From NCBI RefSeq assembly GCF_013377785.1, contig NZ_JABXWT010000007.1, forward strand, positions 1 through 64,000: a stretch of 64,000 nucleotides of DNA, in the 5' to 3' direction. The notes beneath the pieces were generated by a model. That model searched no databases, had not been told where the DNA came from, and saw only the letters and a program-made list of their open reading frames with translations. A program made the translations under genes and the position numbers. This stretch comes from Ruegeria haliotis. GTDB lineage: Bacteria; Pseudomonadota; Alphaproteobacteria; Rhodobacterales; Rhodobacteraceae. Position 1 is the first letter of the stretch. The number at the start of each line of letters is the position of its first letter. Of this stretch, positions 19,901 through 28,067 are shown piece after piece.

Positions 19901-20227
19901 GGGGCCGAGATCATTGCGGCAGGTTGCGTGGGTCACAGCCACCTGCATTTTTACCCCGATGCCAGTGCCGTCATGCTGGCACGCGGGGATTGGGACGCAG
20001 CCCTTCGCTATGCCGAAGGGTTGGCAGAGTTCACGGCCAAGGAACCCCTGCCGATGGTCGATCTGTCCATTCGTCAGGTACGCCTTCTGGCTGAATGCGG
20101 AGCGCAGAATGAGGCGCCTGATTTTCATGACGGGTTTGCAGAGCTTCGGGAGCGGTTTGATGAGATGGGGATTGCGCAATCCCTGTTGGGCCGCGTGGAC
20201 TTCTTGACCAAACAGAATGGAACGTAA
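16940..20227 (+). CDS. SAM-domain / class III cyclase / AAA ATPase / TPR signalling protein
   Basis: A 1095-residue cytoplasmic protein. Residues 1-62: sterile-alpha-motif (SAM) domain (LRGWLSALGLSDYAQAFLEN, LPELTGDDLIEIGV). Residues 78-250: class III cyclase with metal aspartates D88 (FADLTGFT) and D132 (HIGDAVMAVFG) and the NLASR segment (201-205). Residues 263-560: AAA-type ATPase with Walker A GEPGIGKT (295-302) and a Walker B-like LLIQVEDIHWAS. Residues 600-1090: many TPR repeats. This architecture is known in class III cyclases of soil and marine bacteria; the ligand is unknown. The start at 16940 follows AGAGGGGCGAC. It is followed after 29 bases by the channel-like gene on the same strand, so the two are probably co-transcribed. 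Confidence 0.9.
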   Translation: MSQDLRGWLSALGLSDYAQAFLENKIDFAILPELTGDDLIEIGVTAVGDRRRLLRAIAELDKVEEIAAFEPETPMEPARRQVTVMFADLTGFTKLSSELDAEDMHALLNDFFSKVDSIVEKYGGRIDKHIGDAVMAVFGAPISHTNDTERAARAGLDIHEALQTLTPPLSCHIGIASGQVIASTTGSQAHTEYTVTGDGVNLASRLTDISTPGETLVSHDIQRALGPLFVGDSIGTKAIKGLNDPVEVWRLDRLARNIRTRRHRFIGREREMSLFSATFDRCQRHGKGEVHIVLGEPGIGKTHLSEQVAELAASLSYSIHNGVVMDFGAREGHSAIQSVARSILGLEATDDTATAAAVAKDAIGKGWVGPPNAAHLSALLELEQDPGLAEVYAVMDNKARLRGRRQVIDELLSARSKDAPLLIQVEDIHWASPDILTACSHIAAATRDLPCVLMMTSRVEGDPINRDWQMGTDGALVSKLELAPMGEEQSRKMVEEFTAIDPGLLDTCVKRAGGNPLFLEQLLRNIDVLKREGVPGSIQGIVQSRLDSLDRSSRTAIQAASVLGQRFSPEILNFILGEGHLDTTNLIRSALIREADADLMFAHALIRDGSYATLVKSERARLHRQAAKSYEDRDATLRAQHLDRAGASNAAQAYLEAADKLIQAFQFSDASPLIERALELPSPAGVRFDLLCARGETHRLQGFSDDALREFKEAAELAETDEQVSRAHIGLAQAARQASLYQEALAALDIAEAAAERCGSDRDVAQINYVRGNVYFPLGRDKEALQANERALSLARKLESARLEVGALSGFGDANFMKATMQTATGFYTQAVERAREKGLVRDLAANLHNLSVARSYTGDVWQGMADANEAIEVSQKYFAFVPECVAQTCLGVAQTFLGELDQALDAFTMSSEIAKRVGAKRLEAQALEHLARTQVYVGQLAEARETGRRAVEIALEHGRTFVGPKALSALAMAETDPDEQDRLLKLGAEIIAAGCVGHSHLHFYPDASAVMLARGDWDAALRYAEGLAEFTAKEPLPMVDLSIRQVRLLAECGAQNEAPDFHDGFAELRERFDEMGIAQSLLGRVDFLTKQNGT

Positions 20228-20256
20228 AGCAAGCACACCGAAGTACCGGAGGTTGA

Positions 20257-21426
20257 ATGAGCATAGAAAAGAAAGTTTGGCTGATATCTGGCCTTCTGAC
20301 TCTTGGATTGGCCGGGTTATTGCTCAAGCTTTGGATAGATCTGAACCACTTTGAAGGCGATCCTACTCAATTGCCTGATCAGGCTTCGGTCGATGCGTAT
20401 TTGGACAAAATCGGCACTGCGCCAGAGTATCGGGTCAGAACCGGTATATTCATCAAATCCTTCATCTTTACCGGCGCCAGCAACGTTCAGGTCAGCGGCT
20501 ATATCTGGCAGCATTTCGAAGACGGGGTTCACGACGCGATCAAACCGGTTGAGGGTGAGGTCGGCTTTATCCTGCCCGAGGCCGTAGATGTCGGAAATGG
20601 CGTGATCGAAGAGGTCTATCGTATGTCGCAACCCGATGGCGAGTTGATCGGTTGGTATTTCGAGCAAACTCTGCGGCAAAAGTTCGATTACACCAGCTAT
20701 CCGTTCGACCACAAAACCGTCTGGATACGCTTCTGGCCCGGAGAATTTGACGTCAACGTTGCCCTGACCCCTGATTTCTCGGCTTATCCGGCGACGGGCC
20801 CTAGCGATGTATTTGGTATCGACAATGAGATCGTGATGGGAACGTGGGAACGCGAGAATACCTATTTCGACTATCGGCTTTCGGATCTGGATACGACGTT
20901 GGGCATTGGTCAGAACGAATTTCAGACCAACCTGCCCGAGCTGCACTATAATTTTGTGATCAAAAGAAATTTCGCCAATGCCTTCATTGTCCACATGGTT
21001 CCGTTGATCGTGGTGACGATGCTGCTGTTTGGTGCAGTGATGACCGTCACACGGCGCGAGGGTCTGGTGGAGCGCCATGACTTCAGCACTTCAAGCGTGA
21101 TTGGCACCTGCTCGGTCCTGTTTTTCGTTATCCTGCTGGCACATGTGCAATTGCGCGAAGGGTTCGCCGGATCGCCGGTGATCTACATGGAGTCGTTCTT
21201 TTTTCTGATGTATTTCCTGTTGCTGGGGGTGTCGGTGAACACCTACCTGTTTGCATCCGAGGCGGTGCCCTCGCTGTGGATCATCCACTACAAGGACAAC
21301 CTGTTGCCCAAGGCTGCGTTCTGGCCTTTTGTCCTGCTGTGCATGGTGACCATCACGGCCTACAATCTTTACCTGAAGGAACCGCCCAAACCCCAGCTAG
21401 AAGTGACGCACGCAGACGGCGACTAA
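20257..21426 (+). CDS. Membrane protein with pentameric ligand-gated ion channel layout
   Basis: 389 residues. One N-terminal membrane segment (5-25), a beta-rich extracytoplasmic domain (about 40-235), then four membrane segments (241-264, 277-297, 306-331, 349-372) and a short polar tail. The motif YPFDHKTVWIRFWP (148-161) resembles the Pro-loop (F/Y-P-x-D) of Cys-loop-type receptors, without the cysteines, as in bacterial members. The RNF..HMVPLIVVTMLLF transition into the first of the four segments also fits. The extra N-terminal anchor and the family name are inferred from layout, not from a confirmed match. It lies 29 bases after the SAM-cyclase gene, and its stop codon overlaps the stop of the convergent 1196-residue gene by four bases (21423-21426). 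Confidence 0.65.
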   Translation: MSIEKKVWLISGLLTLGLAGLLLKLWIDLNHFEGDPTQLPDQASVDAYLDKIGTAPEYRVRTGIFIKSFIFTGASNVQVSGYIWQHFEDGVHDAIKPVEGEVGFILPEAVDVGNGVIEEVYRMSQPDGELIGWYFEQTLRQKFDYTSYPFDHKTVWIRFWPGEFDVNVALTPDFSAYPATGPSDVFGIDNEIVMGTWERENTYFDYRLSDLDTTLGIGQNEFQTNLPELHYNFVIKRNFANAFIVHMVPLIVVTMLLFGAVMTVTRREGLVERHDFSTSSVIGTCSVLFFVILLAHVQLREGFAGSPVIYMESFFFLMYFLLLGVSVNTYLFASEAVPSLWIIHYKDNLLPKAAFWPFVLLCMVTITAYNLYLKEPPKPQLEVTHADGD

Positions 21427-24400
21427 GTCGTCGCCTCTCGCCCCTCTTTCAGGGTGCCGGTAGCCATGTCCAGCGTGTATTCATCCATCACTTGGGATGT
21501 ACCATTTCGCCAGTTCTCCATGTACGTCGTGGGATCGGCAATGACATAGGCATATGCTGGCTTCATCACCCCGTTCAGGACCACGTTGATCTTTTTTCTG
21601 ACGTAGACGTTCTTGGACGATCCGGGCCCGTGGTATCCTTCGAGCTTATCCAGTTCACGCAGACCCGATTCCGTCACGCGGTAGACTTCGCCACTGACCG
21701 GTTTTCCCATGCCCTGTTGATCGACCAGCGTTGCCATTCGGTGCAGGTAGTCGCAGTTCGGATTGTCGCAAAATGGCTCGTTCGGAACGATCAGAGGCAT
21801 CGGCTGGCGCGTCCGCGCGGACCCGACGAAATCGTTCAGAACCTTGCTGTGTGCCTCGTGGTTCGGGAACCCACGTTTGAGTGAGCCATAGGTGAAGTAC
21901 AGATAGCTCGGCTCGTTCATGGCCACAAAGGTTTCATCCCGGCCTTGTTCGGGTTCAGAAACAGCCAGATCGTGATCGCGCGCCCATGTGTCCAGCATCT
22001 GACGAATATCTTTCGAGATATCGATGTTCTGAACAAACTGGATGCACGAGGTTGCATCGATGTTCTTGGCACCCAGTAGGATTTGCACCATTTTCGGCGC
22101 GTCGTTCATTACTGCCACATGCAGCGCCGTAAATCCGTGATCATTGAGGATGTTGACGTCGATGCCTCGGTCAATCAGCGCCTGTGCGGCTTCATAGTCC
22201 GGTTTGCCCAGATCCATGCCGCCCTCGTTCAGTTCGCCCTCACCCCCGGCCGCATAGTGTAGCAGGGAATCGCCGTGGTTTTCGTCGACAATGTTGATGC
22301 CGACGACCTCTTCGTCGATTGCCCGGAAGACGCGCCGCCACTCGGCAAAATTGTCCGAGGCGGCTGCCTCTTGCGCCCATTTGCAGATGCGGTGTTTCTG
22401 GTCGTCCAGCTCTTCGAAGGCTTCGCCCAACGCATCCATGATCTGGTCCGGGGTGGCCATCATGCCAATTCCCATCCTGCCATTGGACAGGCGTCCTTCT
22501 CTGGGGCCAACAAGATCGGCGCCAAGTGTTCTCAGCTTTTCGACATTATTCTGGGTCGTGATGTTGTTCCACATGTTGGTGTTGCAGGCCGGGCAAAGGA
22601 TCACGGGCTTTTTCTGATACTGCCAGGCAACAAAGACCGAGGTCAGTAGGTTGTCGGCGATGCCATTGGCGACCTTGCCCATCGTGTTGCAGGTGATCGG
22701 CGCGACAATGACGCAATCCGCCCAGTCACACAGGGCCAGATGCGACGCCCGCAGCGGCATCCCGAATTCGATGTAGCGAAAGTTCCATTCGTCATCGTCA
22801 CGGTAATAGTCGTTATGCGTGATATTCGCCTCGATCCGTTCAGCCCCGAAATCCCTAAAGAACTTTTCCGCAGACACGGATGGGATCAGTTTCACATTGT
22901 GGCCGGCATTCGTGATGCGCTCGACCAGCTCTGGGATCTTGTCCGCTGCGGACGAGCCGCAGGCACACAGCAGCACATTGCGTTTGCCGCCCCCGACCTC
23001 GGTCAAACCACCCTTGGGGTATCCGAAAATATTCTTGTCCAGACTGGGGGATTCATGGCGCAGCAGAACCTTCAGGCCGGCCTCGTGAATCCGTTGTTGC
23101 AAGCGGCCTTCCAAAACCATGTCCACAATATCCTTGCGATTCCCCAGACATTTGCCCTGGAAAAACAGATATGGAACGGTCTCTTTGCCAGACAGCGTCA
23201 CCAGCTGCCGCCGCATCTTCATAACGTTGGCGCCATGGCCCGCAACATCGATCAGTTTGATATCTGTCACGCCGATATTGGCCAGAATGCTCTTGAGCAT
23301 ATAGGACCAGGGGTCTTCGTCCTCGTAAAACAGTACAATCGGGGTGTTTTCGACGATGCGGCTGACGTCGCTTGGATCTTCGGGCACTTCGACCTCTTCC
23401 AGCACCAGCATGGCCGGGTTCTTGAGGTCGCGCAAACCGCGGAAGATATGGCCGCGTGGTGCTTGCCAGACCTGCGAAGTTGCGGGGCTCATGTCTACCA
23501 CCGTCACAAGATCGGTGGCCTCGTCATAGGCGATGCACAGACACCAGAACTCCTCGAGCAGAGCCGTTTCGCGGAAGACTTTTTCGGGCGAGCGGATGAC
23601 CTCGAACCCGAGAACACGGTTGAAATCGATATTGATCATCAGGTGACGACCCTCGTGATCGTTCAGGCTGTGCAGTTGCGCCCGGAACCAGTCTTCGGGG
23701 GCCTGATCGTCCTTATCCGGCCGCTCGTCAAAACTGCGGAATGCACTGCCCAGGTTCACGTCGGTCGCTCTGCTTAGATATTGCTGCGCCAACACGTGCA
23801 TTTCTTTTGCCGTCGACACCCTGCTCAGAGCTTCGGTATACGAGGTCTGCGTCGCAATCAGCAGCTTGTCTTCGTCCACCTGATTGTCACCCAATATCGC
23901 CAGACTTTCGGCCAACACACCCAGAGAATTCATGTTCGGGCTTGCGCGGCGGAACAGGTTGCGCCGCTTCTTGGGGTCTTTCGCTAGGTAAAGCGTGCTG
24001 TCGACGTAATTGCAGTCCTGTTTCAGAATTTGCAGGTGGGTTTTGACCGCTTCACGGGCCGAGAACCGCAGGATGCCCCGTGACCGCATCGAGGTGCCGT
24101 CCCGGTCTGACATTCCGGCCCAGAGCCGGTCGATCGTTGTGACCCAAAGCTTGCCGTATTTCTCGGGGTGAACATCCATCATGTGCACCAGCCCGGTGCT
24201 GGGATTGCATTTGGCAATTATGGCAAAGTGACCGCCCGGCATGGTCGGCTTGCCGTGCGCAACGCCGACCTGAAAATTCGCCACCAGAATGTCGTTGTCG
24301 CCGCCCAGCCGGTTGGATTCGTCGATCGCATCCAGCAGCAGCGGAACCGAGGTCGTGGCCTCATCCATGAAATAGGCCTGAACCTGCACCCGATCCCGCA

Positions 24401-25013
24401 AACCCTGCGTATGGATGAAGGTACATGCCACGTCGTACAGTTCACCCAAGGAAATGCCGTCATTCACAACAAATGACGTGGGCAAGGCGCATTCGCGGAA
24501 AATGTCATTCACTTCGCAACTGAAACCCAGCGCCGACATGCTGAGCGCAGCGGCTGTCACGCTGCAGCAATTGATCGGTTGTTGAAAGTTTTGCAGGTGG
24601 ACGCTGACAAGGTCCCCAAACAGCGTGGCGAAACACGGCTTTCGGATCTCACCCGGGATATCAAGCCATTGTTTGCTGGACAAATAGGCCAGCCGTGTGC
24701 CCGTCAGGGCCAGTGCCTCAAGGCTGACGGGAATATCGTGAATTTGCAGATGTTCTTCGTAGAAGTAATCTCCGACATCTGCGCTGGCCAAAGGATCGCC
24801 ATTCTGGCGCAGCTGTACGACTCCGCGCAGTACGACATACATGCCGTTCGCTGGCAGAACCGTGTCTTTGATCACCTCGATGAACTCGAAATGCGGCCTG
24901 AATGCCGCTGGGTCGGCAGATACCGTTTCACCAGGCAATACGGCCAGGATCCGGCTCCAGTCTTGATCTGTTGGGATGAAGGTATTCTGATCCGTAAATT
25001 GTTCCTTAGTCAC
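21423..25013 (-). CDS. Multidomain thiol enzyme: CNB-like / phytochelatin synthase / Grx-like / PPC-decarboxylase-like / ankyrin / gamma-glutamylcyclotransferase
   Basis: A 1196-residue soluble protein. 30-130: jelly-roll resembling cyclic-nucleotide-binding domains (YVVLRGVVQL, VGDYFYEE), but the phosphate-binding arginine is not seen. 140-325: phytochelatin-synthase catalytic domain with C149 (QPINCC), H262 (GGHFAII) and D280 (MMDVHP). 440-532: a second, decayed copy that keeps D507 but has F489 where the His should be. 556-640: glutaredoxin-like fold whose CPYC is DPWS (567-570), with TVP (612-614) kept. 677-868: HFCD flavoprotein like phosphopantothenoylcysteine decarboxylase, with H758, the substrate motif PACNTNMW (808-815) and NGIADNLL. 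912-1000: ankyrin repeats. 1036-1160: gamma-glutamylcyclotransferase-like (FTYGSLKRG, LDKLEGYH with E1125). The ATG at 25013 follows GGGGGAAATCAGTC. It converges on the channel-like gene. Confidence 0.82.
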   Translation of the reverse strand: MTKEQFTDQNTFIPTDQDWSRILAVLPGETVSADPAAFRPHFEFIEVIKDTVLPANGMYVVLRGVVQLRQNGDPLASADVGDYFYEEHLQIHDIPVSLEALALTGTRLAYLSSKQWLDIPGEIRKPCFATLFGDLVSVHLQNFQQPINCCSVTAAALSMSALGFSCEVNDIFRECALPTSFVVNDGISLGELYDVACTFIHTQGLRDRVQVQAYFMDEATTSVPLLLDAIDESNRLGGDNDILVANFQVGVAHGKPTMPGGHFAIIAKCNPSTGLVHMMDVHPEKYGKLWVTTIDRLWAGMSDRDGTSMRSRGILRFSAREAVKTHLQILKQDCNYVDSTLYLAKDPKKRRNLFRRASPNMNSLGVLAESLAILGDNQVDEDKLLIATQTSYTEALSRVSTAKEMHVLAQQYLSRATDVNLGSAFRSFDERPDKDDQAPEDWFRAQLHSLNDHEGRHLMINIDFNRVLGFEVIRSPEKVFRETALLEEFWCLCIAYDEATDLVTVVDMSPATSQVWQAPRGHIFRGLRDLKNPAMLVLEEVEVPEDPSDVSRIVENTPIVLFYEDEDPWSYMLKSILANIGVTDIKLIDVAGHGANVMKMRRQLVTLSGKETVPYLFFQGKCLGNRKDIVDMVLEGRLQQRIHEAGLKVLLRHESPSLDKNIFGYPKGGLTEVGGGKRNVLLCACGSSAADKIPELVERITNAGHNVKLIPSVSAEKFFRDFGAERIEANITHNDYYRDDDEWNFRYIEFGMPLRASHLALCDWADCVIVAPITCNTMGKVANGIADNLLTSVFVAWQYQKKPVILCPACNTNMWNNITTQNNVEKLRTLGADLVGPREGRLSNGRMGIGMMATPDQIMDALGEAFEELDDQKHRICKWAQEAAASDNFAEWRRVFRAIDEEVVGINIVDENHGDSLLHYAAGGEGELNEGGMDLGKPDYEAAQALIDRGIDVNILNDHGFTALHVAVMNDAPKMVQILLGAKNIDATSCIQFVQNIDISKDIRQMLDTWARDHDLAVSEPEQGRDETFVAMNEPSYLYFTYGSLKRGFPNHEAHSKVLNDFVGSARTRQPMPLIVPNEPFCDNPNCDYLHRMATLVDQQGMGKPVSGEVYRVTESGLRELDKLEGYHGPGSSKNVYVRKKINVVLNGVMKPAYAYVIADPTTYMENWRNGTSQVMDEYTLDMATGTLKEGREATT

Positions 25014-25406
25014 GACTGATTTCCCCCCTGAAGTACGTCGTAAATTTTATCAATCAGCCACCGCAGAGTATTGAAATAAAGGCGCGGACTTTTTTGGGTC
25101 GAACTGCAATACCGACCTGTCCGTCGTTGTGCCTTGCGTTGGCCGGGCCAGATCGGCACTGAAATTAGCGCGAACAAATAGGCCCAGTTGTCCGCACTGT
25201 ATCTTACTTCGGAACAAAAATCACTGATGCTGTTGATATGCCTGAATTTGTTCGGTCCGATGGCCTGTCCTTCCAAAGCCATCGGCGTTTTTCCCATAAG
25301 GCCGTCATAATGACGGAATAATGGGCGATTTCGTCAAGATTGACCCTGCGAAATGAACGCATGCTGCGCCATTCTGAAAGAGACATTAAAATTAAGGAGG
25401 CGTGCA
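25014..25406. promoter_or_regulatory. Divergent control region with hairpin and palindrome
   Basis: This 393-base gap separates the 1196-residue gene (minus) from the lysine-catabolic genes (plus). CCGATGGC (25257-25264) and GCCATCGG (25278-25285), followed by CGTTTTTC, form a terminator-like hairpin on the plus strand. CCGTCAT (25302-25308) and ATGACGG (25310-25316) form a 15-base palindrome with one central base. A 95-codon minus-strand frame (25010-25297) is open but unconvincing. The palindrome is a fair candidate operator for the saccharopine-type operon, and the hairpin a possible attenuator. Confidence 0.5.
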
Positions 25407-26513
25407 ATGTCCTGGAATGTATGCGTTATCGGAGCGGGCAAGATCGGGCAGATGATTGCCGCTCTGCTCAGAGGGTCACCAAATTACAGCGTGACGGTGG
25501 CCGATCATGACCTCAAAGCCCTGGGCGAAATCGCCAAGATGGGTCTGGCCACGAAGCAGATTGATGCGAAAGACGCGGATGGGCTGGCGAATGGTTTGAA
25601 CGGATTTGACGCAGTGATCTCGGCGGCCCCGTTCTATTTGACGCCAACCATCGCCGAGGCCGCCAAAGAGGCGGGCGCGCATTATTTTGATCTGACCGAG
25701 GATGTGGCCGCAACAAATGCCGTGCGCGATTTGGCCCAAGACAGTGACACGGCCTTCATGCCGCAATGTGGGCTTGCGCCGGGTTTTGTCGGGATTGCAG
25801 GCGCGGCACTGGCGGCGGAATTTGATGAGATCGACAGCCTGCATATGCGGGTTGGGGCGCTGCCGCTCTATCCGACGAACGCGTTGAAATACAATCTGAC
25901 TTGGTCGACCGACGGGCTAATCAATGAATACTGCAATCCGTGCGATGCCATCGTGAACGGCAAACTGGTCAAGACCGCGCCGCTGGAAGATTACGAGGTT
26001 CTGGGCCATGACGGTGTGGAATACGAATGCTTCAACACCTCGGGTGGGCTGGGTACGTTACCGGAAACACTTGAAGGCAAGGCGCGTGCGGTGTCCTACC
26101 GCTCGATCCGTTATCCGGGTCATTGCGACATTCTGAAACTGCTTCTCAAAGATCTGGGGCTGGAACGCCGCCGCGATCTGCTGAAGGAGATTTTCGAGGC
26201 TGCTTTGCCCCGCACCGATCAGGATGTCGTGCTGGTCTACTGTACCGCTAAGGGCATGATCGACGGCGCCCTGCGTGAAAAATCCCTGATCAACAAGTCC
26301 TTCGCGCGCGAGATCAACGGACAGGTCTGGAGCGCCATTCAGGTCACCACCGCCGCAGGTGTACTGGGCGTCGTCGATCTGGTGCGTACCGGCGTGCTGC
26401 CCTCAAAAGGATTTGTCCGGCAAGAGCAGGTGAAGCTTGCCGATTTTCTGAGCACTGAATTTGGCCGGTTGTATCGCTCCGGTGATGTGACCCCTCAAAA
26501 CAAGGCGGCCTGA
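25407..26513 (+). CDS. Saccharopine dehydrogenase family protein
   Basis: 368 residues from the ATG at 25407, which follows AAGGAGG; a longer frame from 25353 lacks a ribosome binding site. The N-terminal Rossmann fold is clear ([17 protein letters not shown], then VTVADHD and AVISAAPF), followed by the saccharopine-dehydrogenase catalytic region ([30 protein letters not shown]). Saccharopine dehydrogenases split saccharopine into glutamate and aminoadipate semialdehyde. The neighbouring gene encodes a likely aminoadipate semialdehyde dehydrogenase, so lysine catabolism by the saccharopine route is the natural reading; no lysine-ketoglutarate reductase domain is fused here. The stop is followed after three bases by the next start. 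Confidence 0.85.
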   Translation: MSWNVCVIGAGKIGQMIAALLRGSPNYSVTVADHDLKALGEIAKMGLATKQIDAKDADGLANGLNGFDAVISAAPFYLTPTIAEAAKEAGAHYFDLTEDVAATNAVRDLAQDSDTAFMPQCGLAPGFVGIAGAALAAEFDEIDSLHMRVGALPLYPTNALKYNLTWSTDGLINEYCNPCDAIVNGKLVKTAPLEDYEVLGHDGVEYECFNTSGGLGTLPETLEGKARAVSYRSIRYPGHCDILKLLLKDLGLERRRDLLKEIFEAALPRTDQDVVLVYCTAKGMIDGALREKSLINKSFAREINGQVWSAIQVTTAAGVLGVVDLVRTGVLPSKGFVRQEQVKLADFLSTEFGRLYRSGDVTPQNKAA

Positions 26514-26516
26514 GAT

Positions 26517-28028
26517 ATGAAAGACGTTGTGATGACTGCAAAAACCACACTTGCGAATCTGGACCTGACGGTGGCAGAGCTAACCGGCGGTACCTTGCAT
26601 GTAACCTCGCCCATCGATGGCAGCCTGCTGGCGGAAGTACATGAAACCCCCGCCTCGGAAATGGATGCCATCTTTTCCCGTGCCAAGTCGGCCTTCAAAG
26701 CGTGGCGCGTTGTTCCGGCACCACACCGGGGAGAGTTGATCCGCCTGCTGGGTGAAGAGTTGCGCGCTGCTAAGGATGATCTGGGCGCGCTGGTCAGTTG
26801 GGAGGCCGGAAAGATCACCTCTGAGGGTCTTGGCGAAGTACAGGAGATGATCGATATCTGCGATTTCGCCGTGGGCCTGTCGCGTCAGCTGTACGGCTTG
26901 ACCATCGCGTCCGAGCGTCCCGGTCACCGGATGATGGAGACATGGCACCCGGCGGGTCCGGTTGGTGTGATCTCGGCTTTCAACTTCCCGGTGGCGGTCT
27001 GGTCCTGGAACACTGCGATTGCACTGGTTTGTGGCGATCCGGTGATTTGGAAACCGTCCGAGAAAACACCGCTGACGGCGATGGCATGTCAGAAGATATT
27101 TGAACGGGCGCTGGCTCGGTTCGGCGATGCGCCTGACGGGTTGTTGCAGACCTTAATCGGTGGCGCCGCGCTGGGCGAGGCGCTTGTGGCCAGCGAAGAC
27201 GTTCCGATCATTTCGGCCACTGGATCAACCCGTATGGGTCGCGCGGTCGCCCCCGTCGTGGCGCAGCGGTTCGGCAAATGCATCCTGGAACTGGGCGGCA
27301 ACAATGCAATGATCGTGGGCCCCTCGGCCGATCTGGAGATGGCCGTGCGCGCCATCGTGTTCTCGGCCGTGGGCACGGCTGGTCAGCGCTGTACCACATT
27401 GCGCCGTTTGATCGTGCATAATTCGATCAAGGGCGAATTGGTGACGCGTCTGAAAAAGGCTTATGCCGGTTTGCCAATTGGTGATCCGCTGGCCGAAGGT
27501 ACCCTGATTGGCCCGCTGGTCGATGAAGCGTCGGGTGCGGCGATGACAGCTGCATTGAAAGCTGCCGAAGCTGAAGGCGGAACCGTATTCGGCGGCAAAC
27601 GCGTGACCGAGGGTGTTCCTGCGGGTGTTTACATGGAGCCGGCGATTGTTGAAATGCCGGGGCAGACGGCGACTGTTAAGACGGAAACCTTCGCGCCGAT
27701 CCTATATGTCATGGGTTATGACGCCTTCGATCAGGCGCTGGAGATACAGAATGATGTGCCGCAAGGCCTGTCATCCTGCGTGTTCACGCTAAACATGCGC
27801 GAGGCCGAACAGTTCCTGACAGCAGCCGGATCGGATTGCGGCATTGCCAACGTCAATATCGGTCCTTCAGGTGCCGAAATCGGTGGCGCGTTTGGTGGCG
27901 AAAAGGAAACCGGTGGTGGACGTGAAAGCGGGTCGGACGCCTGGAAAGCCTATATGCGTCGTCAGACGAACACGGTGAACTACTCGGCCGAACTGCCGCT
28001 GGCGCAGGGCGTCAAATTCGATATCTGA
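26517..28028 (+). CDS. amaB: Aldehyde dehydrogenase, probable L-aminoadipate-semialdehyde / piperideine-6-carboxylate dehydrogenase
   Basis: 503 residues. A complete aldehyde dehydrogenase: PVGVISAFNFPVAVWSWN, LELGGNNAMIV with the general base, GTAGQRCTTLRRL with the catalytic cysteine, and the C-terminal FGGEKETGGGRESGSDAWKAYMRRQTNTVNYS, which closely resembles the antiquitin/AmaB group. It oxidises aminoadipate semialdehyde (or its cyclic form) to 2-aminoadipate. It begins at 26517, three bases after the saccharopine-dehydrogenase-like gene. A second ATG at 26532 is an alternative start. A hairpin follows the stop. Confidence 0.87.
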   Translation: MKDVVMTAKTTLANLDLTVAELTGGTLHVTSPIDGSLLAEVHETPASEMDAIFSRAKSAFKAWRVVPAPHRGELIRLLGEELRAAKDDLGALVSWEAGKITSEGLGEVQEMIDICDFAVGLSRQLYGLTIASERPGHRMMETWHPAGPVGVISAFNFPVAVWSWNTAIALVCGDPVIWKPSEKTPLTAMACQKIFERALARFGDAPDGLLQTLIGGAALGEALVASEDVPIISATGSTRMGRAVAPVVAQRFGKCILELGGNNAMIVGPSADLEMAVRAIVFSAVGTAGQRCTTLRRLIVHNSIKGELVTRLKKAYAGLPIGDPLAEGTLIGPLVDEASGAAMTAALKAAEAEGGTVFGGKRVTEGVPAGVYMEPAIVEMPGQTATVKTETFAPILYVMGYDAFDQALEIQNDVPQGLSSCVFTLNMREAEQFLTAAGSDCGIANVNIGPSGAEIGGAFGGEKETGGGRESGSDAWKAYMRRQTNTVNYSAELPLAQGVKFDI

Positions 28029-28035
28029 ACACATG

Positions 28036-28065
28036 ACCCGGCAGCCCCTGAGCGGGTTGCCGGGT
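28036..28065. terminator. Terminator between convergent genes
   Basis: ACCCGGCA (28036-28043) pairs with TGCCGGGT (28058-28065), with a 14-base loop that can pair further at CCC/GGG. It sits eight bases after the amaB-like stop and two bases before the convergent glycosyltransferase stop, so it may serve both strands. Confidence 0.6.
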
Positions 28066-28067
28066 TC

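Noticed and set aside
22740..23777. 345-codon plus-strand frame inside the 1196-residue gene
   Set aside because: It is antisense to recognisable domains of the minus-strand protein and has no ribosome binding site.
25010..25297. 95-codon frame whose stop overlaps the start of the 1196-residue gene
   Set aside because: The overlap looks like coupling, but there is no ribosome binding site, the peptide is unfamiliar and it covers a hairpin in the control region. Not fully excluded.
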